This document shows positions 61,248-64,000 of a DNA stretch of 64,000 nt, one piece after another; within the stretch, counting starts at the first letter, position 1; every line of letters begins with the position of its first letter. A model generated the notes under the pieces. The model saw only the letters and a list, made by a program, of their open reading frames with translations. It did not search any database and was not told where the DNA came from. The position numbers were made by a program, and so were the translations under genes. The DNA is from Paramuribaculum sp. (lineage in GTDB: Bacteria > Bacteroidota > Bacteroidia > Bacteroidales > Muribaculaceae), in contig JAFLSD010000007.1 in NCBI GenBank assembly GCA_022511125.1, positions 62,001 through 126,000 on the forward strand, given 5' to 3'.

Positions 61248-62132
61248 TCAGTTTTTACGCTTGTTAGCGTAGTGTAGAAGCCAGTTAGAGAAGAGTCTGC
61301 GTGCGCCTTTGCTCCACAGGTCAAGAGGACGATTGGATGGATTATTGTCAGGATAATAGTTTTCAGGTATTTTGGGATTCATCCCCTTTGCCATATCTCG
61401 GTGATATTCGAAATCAAGCGTTTCCAAAGCATACTCGGAATGCCCCGTAATGTAAAACTCGAGTCCTCCTGACGCTTCTACTATGTACACACCAGAATCA
61501 CTGCTTTCCGATTCGATTGATAAAAGAGGGTGATTCATGATATCCTCACGGTGAAATGTAGCATAACGGCTATGAGGAATGAAAAAATCGGAATCTAAAC
61601 CTTTGAACAACGGTTTCTCAGGGAAATGAATGTCATGAGGAAAAACTCCCGAGATTTTTGTATTAAGTATATGTTTTGCAATTCGGTAATGATGATATAA
61701 TCCGGCGAAAGCAGCCCAGCAGATGTAAAGAGTGGGTATTTTATGCAGACGTGTCCAATCCATTAACTCGGTTAGTTCATGCCAGTAATCTACTGCCTCG
61801 AAGTCAATCTTTTCAACCGGAGCGCCCGTAATTATGATTCCATCATAATCAAGATGCTTCACATTTCGGAAATAATTATAATGTCGCTGAAGATGTTCGT
61901 GGGACGTATTACGCGATTCATGACTTTCCATCTGTATCAGATCAATGTCTGCATCTATTTCGGTCTCTGACAAAAGGCGGAAAAAATCTTCCTCCGTCAT
62001 TTCTTTTAGCGGCATAAGATTTACAAGTCCTATTCTCAGATGGGATGATACGGGCGACGGTTTGTCGGAAACCGTTTTGATTCCGTTGATTTTTGCTACA
62101 GCCGGTATACCTTCGTGAACGTAAAGTGGCAT
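61248..62132 (-). CDS. metA: Homoserine O-acyltransferase (MetA family)
   Basis: Activates homoserine for methionine synthesis. 294 aa. The nucleophile is Cys138 in LYICWAAFAGLYHHY (E. coli Cys142); the second part of the site is in ITGHSEYALETL. The residue matching E. coli position 111, in TGAPVEKIDF, is Glu107, not Gly; in characterised MetA enzymes Glu there favours acetyl-CoA and Gly succinyl-CoA. So homoserine O-acetyltransferase activity is predicted despite the usual succinyltransferase name. 3 bp after the NlpC/P60 gene, same strand, so co-transcription is likely. Confidence 0.93.
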   Translation of the reverse strand: MPLYVHEGIPAVAKINGIKTVSDKPSPVSSHLRIGLVNLMPLKEMTEEDFFRLLSETEIDADIDLIQMESHESRNTSHEHLQRHYNYFRNVKHLDYDGIIITGAPVEKIDFEAVDYWHELTELMDWTRLHKIPTLYICWAAFAGLYHHYRIAKHILNTKISGVFPHDIHFPEKPLFKGLDSDFFIPHSRYATFHREDIMNHPLLSIESESSDSGVYIVEASGGLEFYITGHSEYALETLDFEYHRDMAKGMNPKIPENYYPDNNPSNRPLDLWSKGARRLFSNWLLHYANKRKN

Positions 62133-62135
62133 AAA

Positions 62136-62921
62136 TTAGTCGAAATATTCCGAAATTATTGAATCTGCTTTTTCTTCAATGACTTTATCAAGATCTAATC
62201 GTAATTTTTCTCCCTGCAATTGATATTGAATGAGTCGTTCTACCGCGTTGTTAGAATCGGCCGTCTTTCCTCCGGCAGCTTGTCTCACTTGTTTAAGGGT
62301 CAGAGGAATAAGGTCTTCATTTTCCGTTTTCTTGTTTGCCTTTTTTCCTGATTTTTTTGAAATCATAGCATAGTAAGGCTGTACACGGCCGTAAGAATGG
62401 AGGTGCTTGACATAGTAATTGGAGGATAGAGAGCTCACAATCACGCCCTTACTCGATGAAGCGTGGATCATATTGTCGTCACCTACATACATTCCTACAT
62501 GGGAAATTCGATTCCCTCCCATTGTAACGAAAAAAATAAGATCGCCTACAACCAGATCCTTACGGCTGACAGGTGAACAATAAGCGCCTTGATCTGCTGA
62601 CGTGCGTGGCAATTGTATTCCCAACGCGTTGTTAAACACTTGAAGGACAAACCCTGAACAGTCCACACCACTCTTCGTGTTGCCACCGTAGAGATATTTC
62701 GTTCCTATCCATTTACGCGCTTCTTCGATGAGAGCCTTCGACTCTGCAGGCAGATTATCGTTTGAAATTTCAGCATTTTCCCTTCCCGGACTGACTATAA
62801 TTGTGCCCGATTGGGGAGTGGATTTCTTTTTGTGGGTTGAGCACGATGAGAGCAGTCCGACCGATAAAACCAGAATCGAACATAACTGAAATAATCTATT
62901 GCCGATATTTGAAATCGTCAT
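62136..62921 (-). CDS. NlpC/P60 cysteine peptidase lipoprotein
   Basis: 261 aa. Lipobox GLLSSC with Cys27. The catalytic domain (about 65-190) has GTKYLYGGNTKSGVDCSGFV (Cys88), SHVGMYVGDD (His141) and a third polar residue near HASSSKGV. It likely cuts stem peptides of peptidoglycan from the outer-membrane or periplasmic face. A lysine-rich linker and a helical tail (about 200-261) follow, of unknown role. Divergent from htrA. Confidence 0.9.
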   Translation of the reverse strand: MTISNIGNRLFQLCSILVLSVGLLSSCSTHKKKSTPQSGTIIVSPGRENAEISNDNLPAESKALIEEARKWIGTKYLYGGNTKSGVDCSGFVLQVFNNALGIQLPRTSADQGAYCSPVSRKDLVVGDLIFFVTMGGNRISHVGMYVGDDNMIHASSSKGVIVSSLSSNYYVKHLHSYGRVQPYYAMISKKSGKKANKKTENEDLIPLTLKQVRQAAGGKTADSNNAVERLIQYQLQGEKLRLDLDKVIEEKADSIISEYFD

Positions 62922-62940
62922 GCTAAAAATATTACTGACG

Positions 62941-62948
62941 CAAAGTTA
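62941..62948 (-). promoter_or_regulatory. -7 box of the nlpC/P60-metA unit
   Basis: Minus-strand TAACTTTG, 19 bp before the start codon. TTTG lies 16 nt upstream, closer than usual. Confidence 0.45.
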
Positions 62949-62974
62949 CCGGTTTTTACTTATCCAAACGGTCA

Positions 62975-63071
62975 AAATGTCAGTGTTTTTTCACAAATGT
63001 CATTATTTTTCACATTTATAGAGTGAAATAGTATTAAAACGGAACCCAATTTATTAAAACGGCTTAAATTC
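62975..63071. repeat. Two pairs of 20-bp direct repeats in the nlpC/htrA spacer
   Basis: Pair 1: AAATGTCAGTGTTTTTTCAC (62975) and AAATGTCATTATTTTTCACA (62995), exact period 20. Pair 2: TATTAAAACGG at 63032 and again at 63052, again period 20. Twenty bp is about two turns of the helix, as for regulator sites on one face. They lie upstream of the htrA -7 box and also upstream of the divergent nlpC gene. Confidence 0.6.
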
Positions 63072-63105
63072 GCTTTTTTTAAGGAATCTCGTTTAAATTA
63101 TGCAC

Positions 63106-63113
63106 TATCTTTG
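63106..63113 (+). promoter_or_regulatory. -7 box of htrA
   Basis: TATCTTTG, 44 bp before the start codon and 43 bp after the second repeat pair. No TTTG at -33; a poor -33 would fit a promoter that needs an activator at the repeats. Confidence 0.5.
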
Positions 63114-63157
63114 CCGTCTAAAGAATAAATCGAAAACGAAACTAAATCTCAAGTATT

Positions 63158-64000
63158 ATGAATATAAACACGAAACTTGGCCTGTTGGCTTTTGGGGCTG
63201 CCGTTTTTGGCAGTGCCACCACTCTGTTCGCGGTAAAGACTACCGGTCATGAACTTAACCTAAGCGATAATCAGATAGAGGCTACCTCTTCTATGAATAA
63301 GGTTCAGAAAGGTCAGTTCCTTACTGTAGCCGAACGGTCGGCTGTAGAAACCGACTTTACTAAGGCCGCTGAAAGCACTATCAACGGCGTTGTAAGTATT
63401 AAGAGCTTTGCCGTACCTAAAGGATATAGCTCTTCCGGGAATCCTTTCAACGACCCTTTCTTTGAATTCTTCTTCGGACAGCCCAGACAGCAACAGCGTC
63501 AGCAACCCCAAGAACAGAAAGAGCAGCCGTTAGGGCTCGGTTCGGGTGTTATTATCTCCGAAGACGGATATATCGTGACAAACAACCATGTCATCGACGG
63601 AGCGGAACGTCTGGAAATAACCCTTAACGACAATCGCACATTCAACGCTACCGTTGTCGGAACAGACCCCATGACCGACCTTGCTCTGATAAAAATTGAT
63701 GCAGACGGACTACATTCTATTCCAATTGGCGATAGCGATGCCTTGAAAGTGGGCGAATGGGTTCTGGCTGTAGGTAATCCGTTTGGTTTTACTTCAACTG
63801 TTACAACAGGAATTGTAAGTGCTAAAGCACGTTCGATATCAACAGGAGCCGAACGCGGCAGAAAGATGGGAATAGAATCTTATATCCAGACAGATGCCGC
63901 TGTTAATCCCGGAAATTCGGGAGGAGCATTGGTGAATTTGAACGGCGAGCTGATAGGAATCAATACAGCCATCTATTCACAGACAGGAAATTACGCCGGA
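63158..64000 (+). CDS. HtrA/DegQ periplasmic serine protease (5' part)
   Basis: The reading frame is open from MNINTKLGLLAFG at 63158 to the window end (281 codons; PDZ domains lie outside). The N-terminal segment is hydrophobic (about 5-25). The trypsin-like domain has LGSGVIISEDGYIVTNNHV (His144), TDLALIKID (Asp174) and AAVNPGNSGGALVN (Ser254), the complete triad. A Gln/Arg-rich insert (about 106-121: PRQQQRQQPQEQKEQP) sits in the LA loop, as in DegP/DegQ. It degrades or refolds misfolded envelope proteins. Confidence 0.93.
   Translation, partial: MNINTKLGLLAFGAAVFGSATTLFAVKTTGHELNLSDNQIEATSSMNKVQKGQFLTVAERSAVETDFTKAAESTINGVVSIKSFAVPKGYSSSGNPFNDPFFEFFFGQPRQQQRQQPQEQKEQPLGLGSGVIISEDGYIVTNNHVIDGAERLEITLNDNRTFNATVVGTDPMTDLALIKIDADGLHSIPIGDSDALKVGEWVLAVGNPFGFTSTVTTGIVSAKARSISTGAERGRKMGIESYIQTDAAVNPGNSGGALVNLNGELIGINTAIYSQTGNYAG

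Overview
The window is bacterial chromosome from a Bacteroidota member. The order Bacteroidales is likely, and a Muribaculaceae- or Bacteroides-like gut lineage is plausible but not proven. The evidence is the promoter type (TTTG, a spacer of about 20, then TAnnTTTG just upstream of many genes), the scarcity of Shine-Dalgarno sites, several Bacteroidota-typical families (DUF4293, DUF3316, DUF3472, DUF4369-TlpA), the lysS-gpsA-pgi and trpBEGDCFA gene orders, and many lipoproteins and outer-membrane proteins. I see no phage, insertion sequence, CRISPR array or rRNA. It is mostly core genome with about 57 protein genes, one of them cut by the right edge, and 6 tRNAs.

Layout. 1-5.5 kb: a DUF3472 protein, a Crp/Fnr regulator, a TlpA-type thiol protein, a histidine phosphatase, an apparent HTH-gene fragment and tRNA-Gly(CCC). 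5.5-16 kb: a TPR/OmpA-like lipoprotein, speA-truA-C69 peptidase, a DUF4293 protein, surE, and an NfnA/NfnB-type ferredoxin:NADP(H) oxidoreductase pair with a small lipoprotein. 16-20.3 kb: lysS-gpsA-pgi (minus). 20.4-30.5 kb: an UshA-like nucleotidase, a GH3/serine-hydrolase fusion, a topoisomerase IV A subunit, a DUF3316 protein and an S41 protease. 30.5-37.1 kb: a complete tryptophan operon trpBEGDCFA (minus) with its own promoter and a leader that reads as a ribosome-mediated attenuator. 37.3-42.9 kb: an FKBP isomerase, LemA, glycyl-tRNA synthetase, a glycosyltransferase, the tRNA-modifying MtaB, then tRNA-Leu and two tRNA-Gly. 43-49.2 kb: an RluA synthase, floA-cstA-PHP phosphatase, an esterase and mtnN-luxS. 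49.5-55.1 kb: PutA, two related outer-membrane proteins and two tRNA-Val. 55.2-64 kb: mltG, a DUF2007 protein, a minus operon serA-thioesterase-dprA-nucleoside phosphorylase-AI-2E permease, nlpC/P60-metA, and the start of an HtrA/DegQ protease.

How the genes work together. The trp genes convert chorismate to tryptophan; supply is sensed by a 22-codon leader peptide with two adjacent Trp codons and mutually exclusive hairpins, and TrpE keeps a feedback-site motif. MtnN and LuxS recycle S-adenosylhomocysteine to homocysteine, and MetA feeds methionine. SpeA starts polyamine synthesis. PutA oxidises proline to glutamate. MltG, the GH3 hydrolase and NlpC/P60 act on peptidoglycan. HtrA, FKBP and the TlpA-like protein serve envelope protein quality control.

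The least expected signals are non-coding: the trp attenuator; a three-copy dispersed repeat that always carries a promoter-like GCAGAT-N19-TAATTTTGCA edge; pairs of 20-bp direct repeats upstream of htrA; a structured candidate small RNA upstream of putA; -7 boxes so close to start codons that leaderless mRNAs are predicted; and mtaB, which has no visible promoter of its own behind a tRNA terminator.
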